Below, one piece after another: positions 27,571 to 37,529 of a stretch of 64,000 nt of DNA (its first letter is position 1; every line of letters starts with the position of its first letter). The DNA lies in the NCBI GenBank assembly GCA_006218035.1, contig VBWC01000008.1, positions 44,323-108,322 of the forward strand, in the 5' to 3' direction. The stretch is from Gammaproteobacteria bacterium. GTDB lineage: Bacteria > Pseudomonadota > Gammaproteobacteria > VBWC01. The position numbers were made by a program, and so were the translations under genes. The notes under the pieces were generated by a model. The model had not been told where the DNA came from and made no database searches. It saw only the letters and a list, made by a program, of their open reading frames with translations.

Positions 27571-28698
27571 TCAGCCCCGCACCCGAATCCAGGCGACCAG
27601 AAATGCCGCGGCGCTGATGCACGCCGCGACCATGAACGTCAGCGTCGCGCCCCCGGACTCCCACAAATAGCCGCTGTAGAGCGCGCCGACCGCACCACCG
27701 GCGCCGAAGCTCAGGCTGCTATACAACGCCTGGCCGCGCCCCTGATGGCGCCCGACGAAATTGCGGTGAATCAGCTGGATGGCCGTCGCGTGAAAAAGAC
27801 CGAAACTGGCTGCGTGCAGCAGCTGCGCGGCGATAAGCAGCGGCATCGCATCGACATACCAGCCGACCAGCACCCAACGCAGTGAGGCGAGCACCAGACC
27901 GCTCAGCAGTAGCCCGCGCAAGCCAAACCAGGGCAGCAGCCGTGGCATGACCAGAAATACGCCGACCTCGGCGATCACGCCGAGCGCCCAGAGCTGGCCG
28001 ATGACGCTGCGGGAGTAACCGTGCTCCTGCAGATAAATCGAATAGAACGTGTAGTACGGACCGTGGCTGGCCTGCATCAGAAAGCAGACCACCAGCAGGG
28101 CGATCACATCGGGCCGTTTCAGCACGTTGAGGATAGGCTCGTGGTGGCCGTCGAACGGCGGCGCGTCACGTTCCGGCACGGCCAGGCTGGCCAGCCAGAT
28201 CCCGGCGAACAGCACCAGCAGCACCGGCGGCAGCAGCGTCACGCCATGCCGGTCGAGCAGCGGCCCCAGGCCGGCGACCGTGCAGATAAAGCCGATCGAG
28301 CCCCATAGGCGTATGCGGCTGTAGCGATGCGCATGGGCGCCGAGGTAATTCAGCGTGGTCGCCTCGAATTGCGGCAACGACGCGTTCCAGAAAAAGCTGA
28401 AACCCATCATGACCAGCGCCAGCCACCAGTAACTGCTGCCAAAGAACACGCCGGCAAAAGCCACGGTGGCGCAGAACGAAGCAATACGAACAATCGCGAT
28501 GCGCCGGCCGGTATGGTCGGCGATCCAACCCCATACGTTCGGCGCGACGATCTTGGTGGCCATGATCAGCGCCATCAACTCGCCGATATCAGCGGCGCTG
28601 AAGCCGAGCGCGTCCAGGTACAGCGCCCAGTACGGCAACAACGCGCCGAGCGAAGCGAAGAAGAACAGATAGAATGTCGACAGGCGCCAGTAAGGCAT
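27571..28698 (-). CDS. MFS transporter (3-phenylpropionate permease-like, MFS_1-like)
   Basis: 375 residues with about 12 hydrophobic segments. The start MPYWRLSTFYLFFFASLGALLPYWALYL and the loop GWIADHTGRR between helices 2 and 3 resemble HcaT/MFS_1_like permeases, which are usually of unknown substrate. No binding protein, aromatic-degradation gene or regulator is adjacent, so the substrate cannot be assigned. aroC lies 68 bases upstream on the same strand and could be cotranscribed. Confidence 0.8.
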   Translation of the reverse strand: MPYWRLSTFYLFFFASLGALLPYWALYLDALGFSAADIGELMALIMATKIVAPNVWGWIADHTGRRIAIVRIASFCATVAFAGVFFGSSYWWLALVMMGFSFFWNASLPQFEATTLNYLGAHAHRYSRIRLWGSIGFICTVAGLGPLLDRHGVTLLPPVLLVLFAGIWLASLAVPERDAPPFDGHHEPILNVLKRPDVIALLVVCFLMQASHGPYYTFYSIYLQEHGYSRSVIGQLWALGVIAEVGVFLVMPRLLPWFGLRGLLLSGLVLASLRWVLVGWYVDAMPLLIAAQLLHAASFGLFHATAIQLIHRNFVGRHQGRGQALYSSLSFGAGGAVGALYSGYLWESGGATLTFMVAACISAAAFLVAWIRVRG

Positions 28699-28766
28699 GG
28701 GTTAGGCAATATTCAACGACACGGGCCAAAAGCGGCGCCAGGCCGGTAGCAGCGCGCCGTGGCGCA

Positions 28767-29885
28767 TCAATCGACCGGCGGGAAATTTCCCGAGCCGGCG
28801 GGAATAATCGGCGTCACGGAAACCACGTCCGGGTTCTGCGCGCGATGGCGCAGCACATGGTCCATCAGCACCAGCGCCACCATCGCCTCGGCGATCGGCG
28901 TCGCGCGTATGCCAACGCATGGGTCATGGCGGCCGGTCGTCACAACCTCCGCCGCCGCACCGGTGATGTCGACGGTCTGCCCCGGGATGCGGATGCTCGA
29001 GGTCGGTTTCAGCGCCATGCTCGCGACGATATCCTGTCCCGAAGAGATGCCGCCGAGTACGCCGCCGGCGTTGTTGCTCAAGAATCCGTCCGGGGTGATC
29101 TCGTCGCGATGCTCGGTGCCGCGCTGCTCGACGCAGGCAAAGCCCGCACCCAGTTCCACCGCCTTGACGGCGTTGATGCTCATCAGTGCATGGGCAATAT
29201 CCGCATCGAGGCGATCAAAAATCGGCTCGCCGAGTCCGGGCGGCACACCGGTCGCCACCACGGTAAGACGCGCGCCGATGGAATTGCCGTCCTTGCGCAG
29301 CGCATCCATGAACGCCTCCATCTCCGGCACTTTCGCGGCGTCCGGGCAAAAGAACGGGTTGCGCTCAACCTCGGCCCAGTCGAAACGCTCGGCCCGTATC
29401 GGGCCGAGTTGCGCGAGAAAGCCGCGGATGCGGATGCCGTAACGGCTCGCCAGATATTTTTTTGCAATTGCGCCGGCCGCGACACGCATCGCGGTCTCGC
29501 GCGCCGACGAACGCCCGCCGCCGCGGTAGTCGCGCACGCCGTATTTCTGCTGATAGGTGTAATCGGCATGACCCGGACGAAAACGGTCCATGATTTTGGC
29601 GTAATCCCGGGACCGCTGGTCGGTGTTCTCGATCAGCAGACCGATCGGCGTGCCCGTGGTCTTGCCTTCAAACACACCCGAGAGAATCCGGACCTCGTCG
29701 TCCTCGCGACGCTGCGTGGTATGACGCGACTGGCCGGGCTTACGCCGGTCCAGATCGCGCTGCAGATCGGCCTCGGCAAGCTCGAGACCGGGAGGACAGC
29801 CGTCGACGATGCAGCCGAGCGCCGGCCCATGACTCTCGCCGAAACTCGTAACGGCAAACAGTTTTCCGAAGGTATTGCCTGACAT
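28767..29885 (-). CDS. aroC: Chorismate synthase
   Basis: 372 residues, full length. The three family signatures are present: [18 protein letters not shown] near the N terminus, [20 protein letters not shown] (about 120-140), and [21 protein letters not shown] near the C terminus. It converts EPSP to chorismate using reduced FMN, the last step of the shikimate pathway. The ATG begins the expected [10 protein letters not shown]. The MFS gene follows. Confidence 0.97.
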   Translation of the reverse strand: MSGNTFGKLFAVTSFGESHGPALGCIVDGCPPGLELAEADLQRDLDRRKPGQSRHTTQRREDDEVRILSGVFEGKTTGTPIGLLIENTDQRSRDYAKIMDRFRPGHADYTYQQKYGVRDYRGGGRSSARETAMRVAAGAIAKKYLASRYGIRIRGFLAQLGPIRAERFDWAEVERNPFFCPDAAKVPEMEAFMDALRKDGNSIGARLTVVATGVPPGLGEPIFDRLDADIAHALMSINAVKAVELGAGFACVEQRGTEHRDEITPDGFLSNNAGGVLGGISSGQDIVASMALKPTSSIRIPGQTVDITGAAAEVVTTGRHDPCVGIRATPIAEAMVALVLMDHVLRHRAQNPDVVSVTPIIPAGSGNFPPVD

Positions 29886-30119
29886 GGCCGGTATTGTAAC
29901 GGGTTATATGTTTTTCGTCCTGTTTCCAGTCAGTTAGAAAATCTTGTCGGACACGCGCGGCGCCATCCACGACACGTTAATGCGCCGGTCAGCGTCATTC
30001 AATCAGCAATATGCCCGATTACTACGTAGACTACGGCGCCGCGCCGTCTTGTCCTTGTGGACACGGGGGTTTTGCTTTACATTCGACGGGCATATACGCC
30101 ATTGGCATTCGTCAACCTT

Positions 30120-31388
30120 ATGTCGCTGCCAATGTACGCGGTGTCCGCTACCCGCCACCCGGCTCTATCAACGCTAGTGTCAGGGAAGAGGACCGCGTCA
30201 TTGGCTGAATCGGCCCATCATACCCACGGTCCTGACCGCGCCTCGCCGGAGTCGCGTTCCCCGCTGCCCGGAACCGACGTCGGCGAAACCAGGTTCCGCA
30301 AGCTGCTGGAGTCCGCGCCCGATGCGATTGTCATCGTCGATGACGCCGGCATCATCGAAATCATCAACCAGAAAACCGAAGAGCTATTCGGTTACCCGCG
30401 CGACGAATTGATCGGCAAATCCGTCGACGGTCTGTTGCCCGCGCGCTTCCGTGGCCATCACGCCCAATCGCGCGCTGGCTATACCGCCGACCCGTACCGC
30501 CGCCCGATGGGTGCCGGTATGGACCTGTTCGGATTGCGCAAGGACGGCAGCGAATTTCCGGCGGAGATCAGCCTCAGTCCGATGGAATCCGAAGGTAAAC
30601 GCCACGTAACAGCGATCATCCGCGACATCTCCGACCGCAAGGCCGCTGAAGCAGCGCTGAAGGAGCATGCCGCCGCGCTGGCGCGCTCGAACAATGCGCT
30701 GGAACAATTCGCTTACGTCGCGTCCCACGACCTGCAGGAGCCGTTACGCATGGTCACGAGCTACCTGCAACTGCTGTCGCGACGTTACACGGGGCGGCTC
30801 GACGCCGACGCTGACGAATTCATCGGCTATGCCGTCGACGGCGCGACACGGATGCGCAACCTGATCGAGGATCTTCTGACATACTCGCGCGTCACGCGCA
30901 AGGCGAAGGAGTTTGTCCCGACCGATTGCACGACCGTGCTGAAACAGGCGGCCAGGAACCTTGAACTCGCAGTCGAGGAATCCGGCGCGGTGATCACGCA
31001 CGACGAGTTGCCGACCGTCATGGCGGACGACATTCAGCTGGTGCAACTGTTCCAGAACCTGATCTCGAATGCGATCAAGTACCGCAGCGCGGCGTCGCCG
31101 GAGATTCACATCAGCGCCGCGCGGCAGAACAACGACTGGCTGTTCCGCTTCCGCGACAACGGCATCGGGATCGATCCGCGATTCAACGAGCGCATCTTCG
31201 AAATCTTCAAAACCTTGCATCCCAAACACCAGTTCGTCGGCACAGGCATCGGGCTTGCTATCTGCCAGCGCATTGTTGAACGCCACGGCGGACGTATCTG
31301 GGTGGACTCCATTCCCGGTCACGGATCGACGTTCTGTTTCACGCTGCCGCGCGGCGACGCGGAGAATTTTTCCGAGCAACACCGTTGA
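30120..31388 (+). CDS. PAS-domain histidine kinase
   Basis: About 422 residues if started at the ATG at 30120; the start is uncertain, and a TTG near 30199 preceded by AGAGG is an alternative. A PAS domain ([21 protein letters not shown]) is followed by a HisKA domain with the phosphoacceptor in [13 protein letters not shown], and an HATPase with [17 protein letters not shown] and [18 protein letters not shown]. The H box is of the type common in cyanobacterial and phytochrome-linked kinases. No membrane segment is evident, so it is probably cytosolic. Two receiver proteins follow within 40 bases each. Confidence 0.87.
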   Translation: MSLPMYAVSATRHPALSTLVSGKRTASLAESAHHTHGPDRASPESRSPLPGTDVGETRFRKLLESAPDAIVIVDDAGIIEIINQKTEELFGYPRDELIGKSVDGLLPARFRGHHAQSRAGYTADPYRRPMGAGMDLFGLRKDGSEFPAEISLSPMESEGKRHVTAIIRDISDRKAAEAALKEHAAALARSNNALEQFAYVASHDLQEPLRMVTSYLQLLSRRYTGRLDADADEFIGYAVDGATRMRNLIEDLLTYSRVTRKAKEFVPTDCTTVLKQAARNLELAVEESGAVITHDELPTVMADDIQLVQLFQNLISNAIKYRSAASPEIHISAARQNNDWLFRFRDNGIGIDPRFNERIFEIFKTLHPKHQFVGTGIGLAICQRIVERHGGRIWVDSIPGHGSTFCFTLPRGDAENFSEQHR

Positions 31389-31404
31389 TATCCGGAGGCA
31401 ATCG

Positions 31405-31857
31405 ATGACACACGGGCTGGACATATTGCTTGTTGAGGACAATCCCGGGGACGTCCGCCTGACCCGGGAGGCGTTTCGCGACGCCAAGGTACGAAACCGC
31501 CTGCAGGTCGTCTGTGACGGCCTCGAGGCGCTCGATTACCTGTACCGCAGGCGCAAGTTCGCCGATGCCCGCCGGCCGGATCTGATCCTGCTGGATCTGA
31601 ATCTTCCCGGCAAGGACGGGCGGGAAGTGCTCGCGGACATCAAACAGGATCCCGAGCTGAGGACGATTCCGGTGGTGGTGCTGACCACCTCGCAGGCCGA
31701 GGAAGACATCCTCCGTTCCTACAACCTGCATGCCAATTGCTACATCACGAAACCGGTCGATTTCGACCAATTCATGAAGGTGGTCCGTGCCATCGAGAAT
31801 TTCTGGCTCACGGTGGTGAAGTTGCCGGCCGGCGATGACGCAACCAACACCGAATAG
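31405..31857 (+). CDS. Single-domain response regulator (Rcp1-like)
   Basis: 150 residues from the ATG at 31405, chosen because GGAGG lies 7 bases upstream and [16 protein letters not shown] is a standard receiver start. The phosphoacceptor Asp is in [13 protein letters not shown], the conserved Thr in VVVLTTSQ and the Lys in YITKPVD. There is no output domain. Proteins like this partner phytochrome-type kinases, as the upstream gene would. It starts 16 bases after the kinase stop. Confidence 0.9.
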   Translation: MTHGLDILLVEDNPGDVRLTREAFRDAKVRNRLQVVCDGLEALDYLYRRRKFADARRPDLILLDLNLPGKDGREVLADIKQDPELRTIPVVVLTTSQAEEDILRSYNLHANCYITKPVDFDQFMKVVRAIENFWLTVVKLPAGDDATNTE

Positions 31858-31894
31858 CTACTGCTGATTCTTCCGGAGACACACGGGGTTACCG

Positions 31895-33604
31895 ATGACG
31901 CCGCCGAAGATGTTCAGAATACTACTGGTGGAAGACAATCCGGGTGACGTCCGGCTGGTCCGTGAGATGCTCGCGGAAGTAAACCCGGGCAGTTTCGACA
32001 TTACGCACGTCAGCTGCCTGTCCGACGTATCGCGGACCATGGGCAACCAGGAGTTCGACGTGGCGCTGGTGGACCTGTCATTGCCGGACGCCAGCGGTCT
32101 GTGCACGGTCACGCACCTGCATACCGTCAACGCGAATCTGCCAGTTGTGGTGCTCAGCAGCCTGACCGACGAAGATACCGCGCTGCTCGCGCTGCAGAAC
32201 GGTGCGCAGGATTATCTCGTCAAGGGCCGTGGCGACGCGCATACCCTGGTACGCGCGTTGCGGTACGCCGTCGAACGCAAACAGTCCGAGGATAAACTGA
32301 CGTACCTCGCTCAGTACGACCACCTGACCGGCCTGCCGAACCGGGCCCTGTTCCGCGACCGGCTCAACCGCGCGATGACGCAGGTGACGCGTTACCAGGG
32401 CACGATAGGGCTGATGTTTCTGGATCTGGATCATTTCAAGGAGATCAACGATACGCTCGGCCACGATGTCGGCGACCTGTTGCTGAAGGCCATGGCGGCG
32501 CGATTGAAGAAATGCGTCCGGGAAGGCGATACGCTGGCACGGCTCGGGGGCGATGAGTTCACCGTCATTCTCGACAACCTCGGCGGTGCCGACGATGCCA
32601 CGGCGGTTGCCGAAAAGATCATCGCGGCGATGCAGCCGCCATTCGAACTCGGGGAACACGAGATCTTTGTCACTTCAAGCGTCGGCATTGCATTGTATCC
32701 GAACGGCGGGAAGACCGCCGAGGATCTGATCAAGCACGCCGACGCGGCGATGTATCACGCAAAAAGCCTCGGCCGCAACAACTACCAGTTCTACACCACG
32801 ACACTCGATTCACAGGGCTTGCAGCGTATGACACTCGAAAACCGGCTGCGCCATGCGCTGGAACGTGAGGAATTCCTGGTCTATTACCAGCCACTGATCG
32901 ATCCTCATTCGAAGCGGATTACCGGCGCCGAAGCGTTGCTGCGCTGGCAACCGGCCGGCGAAGAACCGATCCTGCCGGGCGAATTCATCTATCTGCTGGA
33001 ACAGACAGGATTGATAATCGCCGTCGGGGAGTGGGTTCTGCAGACCGCCTGCACGCGGAACCGGGCCTGGCAGAACGACGGTCTGGCGCCGATCCCCATC
33101 GCGGTCAACCTGTCGGCCCGGCAGTTCCGGCAGAAGGAGCTGGCGGCCACCGTGGAGCGGGCGCTCCTTGCCACCGGCCTTGAGTCGCGGTACCTGCAGC
33201 TGGAGCTTACCGAGGGTCTGCTGATGGAGAACACCGGGTTAACGGACAGGACACTGACCACACTCAAGGAAATGGGCGTGAGGTTATCGGTCGATGATTT
33301 CGGTACCGGCTATTCTTCGCTCAGTTACCTGAAACGGTTTCCGCTCGATACACTCAAGATCGACCAGTCGTTCGTCCACGACCTGGCAACCGGCCCCCAT
33401 GATCCGGCGCTGGTGAACGCCATCATCGCGCTGGGACACAGCCTGCGTCTGACGGTCGTCGCCGAAGGCGTGGAAACGGCCGAACAACTGGCCTTTCTGA
33501 GCAAACGCGGCTGCGATGAAGTGCAGGGCTACTATTTCAGCTATCCGTTACCAACCGCGGAATTCACCGCGCTGCTTGCCGGCAGACAACCGTCGGCGCC
33601 GTAG
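31895..33604 (+). CDS. Response regulator with GGDEF and EAL domains
   Basis: 569 residues. A receiver domain (LLVEDNPGD at 10, Asp in VALVDLSLPDASG, Lys in DYLVKG) precedes a GGDEF domain with intact LARLGGDEFTVIL and an RxxD inhibitory site (REGD) five residues before it, then an EAL domain with GAEALLRW, ELTEGLLM, DDFGTGYSSLSYLKRFP and VVAEGVETAEQL. Both cyclic-di-GMP synthesis and hydrolysis could therefore be active. The kinase upstream is the obvious phosphodonor. It ends 12 bases before a convergent cytochrome gene. Confidence 0.9.
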   Translation: MTPPKMFRILLVEDNPGDVRLVREMLAEVNPGSFDITHVSCLSDVSRTMGNQEFDVALVDLSLPDASGLCTVTHLHTVNANLPVVVLSSLTDEDTALLALQNGAQDYLVKGRGDAHTLVRALRYAVERKQSEDKLTYLAQYDHLTGLPNRALFRDRLNRAMTQVTRYQGTIGLMFLDLDHFKEINDTLGHDVGDLLLKAMAARLKKCVREGDTLARLGGDEFTVILDNLGGADDATAVAEKIIAAMQPPFELGEHEIFVTSSVGIALYPNGGKTAEDLIKHADAAMYHAKSLGRNNYQFYTTTLDSQGLQRMTLENRLRHALEREEFLVYYQPLIDPHSKRITGAEALLRWQPAGEEPILPGEFIYLLEQTGLIIAVGEWVLQTACTRNRAWQNDGLAPIPIAVNLSARQFRQKELAATVERALLATGLESRYLQLELTEGLLMENTGLTDRTLTTLKEMGVRLSVDDFGTGYSSLSYLKRFPLDTLKIDQSFVHDLATGPHDPALVNAIIALGHSLRLTVVAEGVETAEQLAFLSKRGCDEVQGYYFSYPLPTAEFTALLAGRQPSAP

Positions 33605-33615
33605 ACCGGCGCTCT

Positions 33616-34353
33616 TCAGGAACCCTCGCGCGGCGGCGGCGTTTTCGCCAGCCACATCTGGTACATCGACACCGTCCATTGCACCGCGAACGAAATCCCC
33701 ATCAGACCACCGCCGACGACTACCACATAGGCGAACGGCGTCGACACCTTGGTCAACCACCACGACGCAATGTCCAGGATGATCGCGACAAACGGCATGG
33801 CGATAATGACGTTCTTCAGCACGTGGGAGCGCATATGGGCGTGGCAGAACACCAGCCCCATGAAGCCGAAAATAAACGTGATGCCGAACAGATGAATATG
33901 TGAAACCCGCACCAGCGTACCGACACTGACACCGGTATCGAGCACCACCATCTTGCTCAGTTCGTCGTAACTGATGAGCGACGGTATATGCGGGTTGGCC
34001 CCGTTATGGCAGGCCTTGCAGCGTGTCTCGACGATCGGCTTGATGTCCGCCTGATAGGCGGATTCGGATGCCCTGTCCTTGCGCACCCAGTCAAAAATGC
34101 GCTGACGCTCGGCGCCGGGCAACATGCCGGCCATCGGGCCTTTCAACGCAATCTCCAGACGCGTATCCGCCTTGCTGCCGCTATAGGCAATGCGGATGTC
34201 CTCGACCGACAAGCCAGGCCGGCCGTCCCTGCCGGCCTGCACTTCGTAGATCTGGATCAAGGCAAAAACATAGCCTATGCCGAGCACGATCAGAATCATC
34301 GTGTAGAGGGTCTTCAGGCTGGTCGGCACCTGGTTGAACAGCGGGTAACTCAT
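33616..34353 (-). CDS. Membrane-anchored monohaem cytochrome c-like protein
   Basis: 245 residues. One N-terminal membrane segment (YTMILIVLGIGYVFALIQIY), a periplasmic region with a single CKACH haem site near residue 117, and three further hydrophobic segments carrying histidines (RVSHIHLFG, FCHAHMRSH) that could bind haem b or copper. The family is not one I can name. It lies beside a small cytochrome c and hemN, so a role in electron transfer to or from that cytochrome is likely. The GC content and codon use look like its neighbours. Confidence 0.7.
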   Translation of the reverse strand: MSYPLFNQVPTSLKTLYTMILIVLGIGYVFALIQIYEVQAGRDGRPGLSVEDIRIAYSGSKADTRLEIALKGPMAGMLPGAERQRIFDWVRKDRASESAYQADIKPIVETRCKACHNGANPHIPSLISYDELSKMVVLDTGVSVGTLVRVSHIHLFGITFIFGFMGLVFCHAHMRSHVLKNVIIAMPFVAIILDIASWWLTKVSTPFAYVVVVGGGLMGISFAVQWTVSMYQMWLAKTPPPREGS

Positions 34354-34477
34354 CGCAGCGGACTTCTATCGGTTAATAAAGCAGGGAAGATCGGTAAAGG
34401 GCGCGCAGTCTACGTCAGCCAACTTCCCGGTTCAACCACAACAGACGGCGGTCGAACCGGAGACTGTGATAATTCCG

Positions 34478-34780
34478 TTATTTCGCTCGTTGTGCGGCAA
34501 AAAACGCGGCGAGATCGGCAATGTCGGCGTCACTGAGTTTCGCCGCCATCATGTTCATCATACCGCTGCTGCGCGCGCCGGAACGGAAGTCCTTCAGCTG
34601 CTGAGCCAGATATCCGGCATCCTTGCCAGCCAGTGGCGTTGTTCCGTTGCCATCGACACCGTGGCAGGATACGCAGGCACTGGATTTCTGCTGACCTGCC
34701 GTTGCATCGCCCGCAGCCAACGCACTGCGCGACATCGCTGTTGTTACCACCAATAACAATATTCCCAATTCTCTTCTCAT
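34478..34780 (-). CDS. Small class I cytochrome c
   Basis: 100 residues from the ATG at 34780, which has AGGAAGG eight bases upstream; the track starts at a TTG. Signal peptide MRRELGILLLVVTTAMSRSALA is followed by CVSCHG and a late Met in SGMMNMMA as candidate sixth ligand. The mature size of about 78 residues fits a cytochrome c553/c5-like carrier. It probably serves the membrane cytochrome encoded 125 bases downstream or a terminal reductase elsewhere. Confidence 0.85.
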   Translation of the reverse strand: MRRELGILLLVVTTAMSRSALAAGDATAGQQKSSACVSCHGVDGNGTTPLAGKDAGYLAQQLKDFRSGARSSGMMNMMAAKLSDADIADLAAFFAAQRAK

Positions 34781-34826
34781 TGCACAGGCCTTCCTTTTCA
34801 ATCATGCGGAAACCGAGACTCCGCTA

Positions 34827-36215
34827 TTAGATCACCTTCGAAAATCGTTGCTCCGTCTTATCGCGCAGATATCGGTCGAACACCATGCAGATGTTCCGGA
34901 TAAGCAGCCGTCCAGCAGGCAACACGCGTATCGTCCGGCCATCAAGCACAATCAAGCCATCCTTCTGCATCGTGCCGAGCTCGGCCAGCTCGGGCGCGAA
35001 ATACTCCGCGAAATCGATCGCGTGCTTGTGCTCCATTAACCGCATATCCAACTCGAACTGGCAAATCAGCTGTGTGATGACATCGCGCCGCAGCTTATCG
35101 TCGGTGTCGAGTTGAATACCGCGCCAGACCGGCAGGCGGTCGGCGTCGATCGCCGCATAGTACTCATCCAGCGTTTTCAGGTTCTGGCTGTAACTATCAC
35201 CGACCATGCCGATGGACGTCACACCCATCGCAACCAGATCGCAACCCGAATGCGTCGAGTAGCCCTGAAAATTGCGGTACAGCGTACCGCTGCGTTGCGC
35301 AACCGCCAGCTCGTCATCCGGTTTGGCGAAATGGTCCATACCAATATAGACGTAACCCGCCTGCGTCAGGCGATCGATGACGACCTGCAATATCGCCAGT
35401 TTTTCCGCGGGGCTCGGCAGATCGGCGGCGATGATGCGGCGTTGCGGCTTGAACAGTTCCGGCATGTGCGCATAGTTGAACACCGACAGCCTGTCGGGCC
35501 CCGCGGCGATCACCTTGTCGAGCGTGCGCGTGAAACTCGCTACACTCTGAAACGGCAGGCCATAGATAAGATCGACGCTCACCGACCGGAAACCGCCGGC
35601 CCGCGCACTGTTCATGACGGCCCAGGTCTCTGCCTCGGTCTGGATCCGGTTGACGGCCTGTTGCACCGCCGGATCGAAATCCTGCACGCCCATGCTGAGC
35701 CGGTTGAAGCCCAGCCCACGCAGTAAATCAATCGTCTCCACGGAAACCTCGCGCGGATCGATCTCGATCGAATACTCGCCGCTGTCATCGTCGCGCAACG
35801 TGAAATGCCGCGCCGTTTTCTGCATCAGCGCGCGCATCTCGTCATGGCTGATGAATGTCGGCGTGCCGCCACCCCAGTGCAACTGATCCACCGGGCGTGA
35901 GCGGTCGAACAATGCCCCCTGCATCTCGATCTCGCGGGACAGATGCTCGAGATACGGCGCGGCTCGGGTCCGGTTCTTCGTCACCACCTTGTTGCAGGCG
36001 CAATAGAAACAGACCGTGTCGCAGAACGGCAGATGGAAATACAGCGACAACGGCCGTGCCGGCGTTTCGCTATTGGTGGCCATGGCACAGGCGCGATAGT
36101 CCGCATCCGTGAATCGCTGGCGAAACTCGACGGCGGTCGGATACGAGGTATAGCGCGGCCCGGCCGTGTCGTAGCGGCGTATCAGATCGGGATCGAATTG
36201 TATGGACTGGTCCAC
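34827..36215 (-). CDS. hemN: Oxygen-independent coproporphyrinogen III oxidase
   Basis: 462 residues, full length. The radical SAM cysteines are in CDTVCFYCACNK near residue 62 (C-x3-C-x2-C, followed by the extra Cys of HemN), with RYTSYPTAVEF and the GGGTPTFI loop. It decarboxylates coproporphyrinogen III without oxygen, supplying haem under the low-oxygen conditions in which nirK and multihaem cytochromes would be used. No FNR-type TTGAT-N4-ATCAA palindrome was found upstream. The 3' end is close to the cytochrome gene (46 bases). Confidence 0.95.
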   Translation of the reverse strand: MDQSIQFDPDLIRRYDTAGPRYTSYPTAVEFRQRFTDADYRACAMATNSETPARPLSLYFHLPFCDTVCFYCACNKVVTKNRTRAAPYLEHLSREIEMQGALFDRSRPVDQLHWGGGTPTFISHDEMRALMQKTARHFTLRDDDSGEYSIEIDPREVSVETIDLLRGLGFNRLSMGVQDFDPAVQQAVNRIQTEAETWAVMNSARAGGFRSVSVDLIYGLPFQSVASFTRTLDKVIAAGPDRLSVFNYAHMPELFKPQRRIIAADLPSPAEKLAILQVVIDRLTQAGYVYIGMDHFAKPDDELAVAQRSGTLYRNFQGYSTHSGCDLVAMGVTSIGMVGDSYSQNLKTLDEYYAAIDADRLPVWRGIQLDTDDKLRRDVITQLICQFELDMRLMEHKHAIDFAEYFAPELAELGTMQKDGLIVLDGRTIRVLPAGRLLIRNICMVFDRYLRDKTEQRFSKVI

Positions 36216-36294
36216 AACTGCTCCAATAATGACGTACTGCGGTTACTCGGAACGGATTTACTGAGAATTACCTGTACGGCGGTGACGCCAAAAA

Positions 36295-36445
36295 CCGTCA
36301 TTCCCGCGAAAGCGCGACTGCATGGATGCAGGAGGGCGGCGTCGGGAACAGTCGCCGAGGAATCCAGTTACTCTAACGATCGCTGGATTCCAGGTCTCCG
36401 CTACGCGCAGCCTGCCCCTGCGAAGGCAGGGGCCCGGAATGACGG
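36295..36445. repeat. Dispersed repeat family A, long palindromic copy
   Basis: CCGTCATTCCCGCGAAAGC and GGAATCCAG on the left are mirrored by CTGGATTCC and CCCGGAATGACGG on the right, with an internal CCCCTGCGAAGGCAGGGG hairpin. It fills the space between hemN and prmB and could act as a bidirectional mRNA end. Confidence 0.8.
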
Positions 36446-36461
36446 TCACCATGTTTGTCAG

Positions 36462-37439
36462 TTAATCCGGTAATTCCCGATAATCACGCCTGTTGAGTGT
36501 GTTTCCGCGAATGTCCTTACTATACGCGCGCAGCTGTGCGGCGGTCAGCAAAAACACACCACCACCGCCGCGCTCGAACTCCAGCCAGACAAACGGCAAA
36601 GCCGGCAATCGCATCTCCAACGCGGTCTCGCTATTCCCGACTTCGACGATCAGAATTCCGTCCGGCGCAAGATAGTCCGCCGCCTGATCGAGCATGCGCA
36701 ACACGATGTCCAGCCCGTGTTCGCCCGCCGCCAGGCCCAGTGACGGCTCGTGACGAAACTCATCGGTCAGCGCGGCCATCTCGGCGGCATCGACATACGG
36801 TGGATTGCTGACGATCAGGTCGTAACGTTGCGCCTCAATACCATCGAACACATCGGCTTCAATCAGGCGCACGCGCTCGTCCAGGCCGTAACGCTCGACG
36901 TTGATGCGCGCGACAGCGAGTGCGTCGGGCGAAATATCCGCGGCATCGACCAGCGCGTCCGGAAACACGTGCGCGCAGGCGATCGCGATACAACCGCTGC
37001 CGGTGCAGAGATCCAGTATCCGGCTGATCTGCCGACGCGCCAGCCACGGCTCGAAGCCCTGCTCGATCAGCTCGGCGAGCGGCGAGCGCGGCACCAGTAC
37101 GCGTTCGTCGACATAGAACGGCAGACCGGCGAACCAGGCCTCGCGCGTCAGATAGGCAGCCGGAATGCGTTCGGTAATGCGCCGGATCAGCAGTGCGATG
37201 ACCCTGTCCTTGTCACTCGCGTTGAGACGCGCGTCAAACAGCTCGACCGGCAGCGGCTGCGGCAGATGCAATGCGTGCAGGACCAGGCCGGTCGCTTCAT
37301 CAATCGCATTGTCGGTGCCATGACCGAACATCAGCCCGGCCTCATTGAAGCGGCTGGCGCCCCAGCGGATAAAATCCCGCACCGTGTCGAGCGACTCACG
37401 GGCTTCGGTGGCTTGTTTGTTTAACTTATCGGTGGACAT
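36462..37439 (-). CDS. prmB: Ribosomal protein uL3 N5-glutamine methyltransferase
   Basis: 325 residues. SAM motif I is [14 protein letters not shown] and the Gln-methyltransferase signature NPPYVDA (about 200). The N-terminal region with [26 protein letters not shown] is specific to PrmB rather than PrmC. PrmB methylates a glutamine of uL3 during ribosome assembly. chorismate synthase, often next to prmB in relatives, is about 7 kb away here. glcD diverges from it with 90 bases between starts. Confidence 0.95.
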   Translation of the reverse strand: MSTDKLNKQATEARESLDTVRDFIRWGASRFNEAGLMFGHGTDNAIDEATGLVLHALHLPQPLPVELFDARLNASDKDRVIALLIRRITERIPAAYLTREAWFAGLPFYVDERVLVPRSPLAELIEQGFEPWLARRQISRILDLCTGSGCIAIACAHVFPDALVDAADISPDALAVARINVERYGLDERVRLIEADVFDGIEAQRYDLIVSNPPYVDAAEMAALTDEFRHEPSLGLAAGEHGLDIVLRMLDQAADYLAPDGILIVEVGNSETALEMRLPALPFVWLEFERGGGGVFLLTAAQLRAYSKDIRGNTLNRRDYRELPD

Positions 37440-37529
37440 AGGCGGGTCATTCTAAACCATTCCGGGTCCGGTGATAAAACCGCGCGGTTTCGTATAAACT
37501 AGGTCGCGATTTCACTCTTCCCGTGGTGC

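Noticed and set aside
36216-36300. FNR/ANR box upstream of hemN
   Set aside because: No TTGAT-N4-ATCAA-like palindrome could be found in the region.
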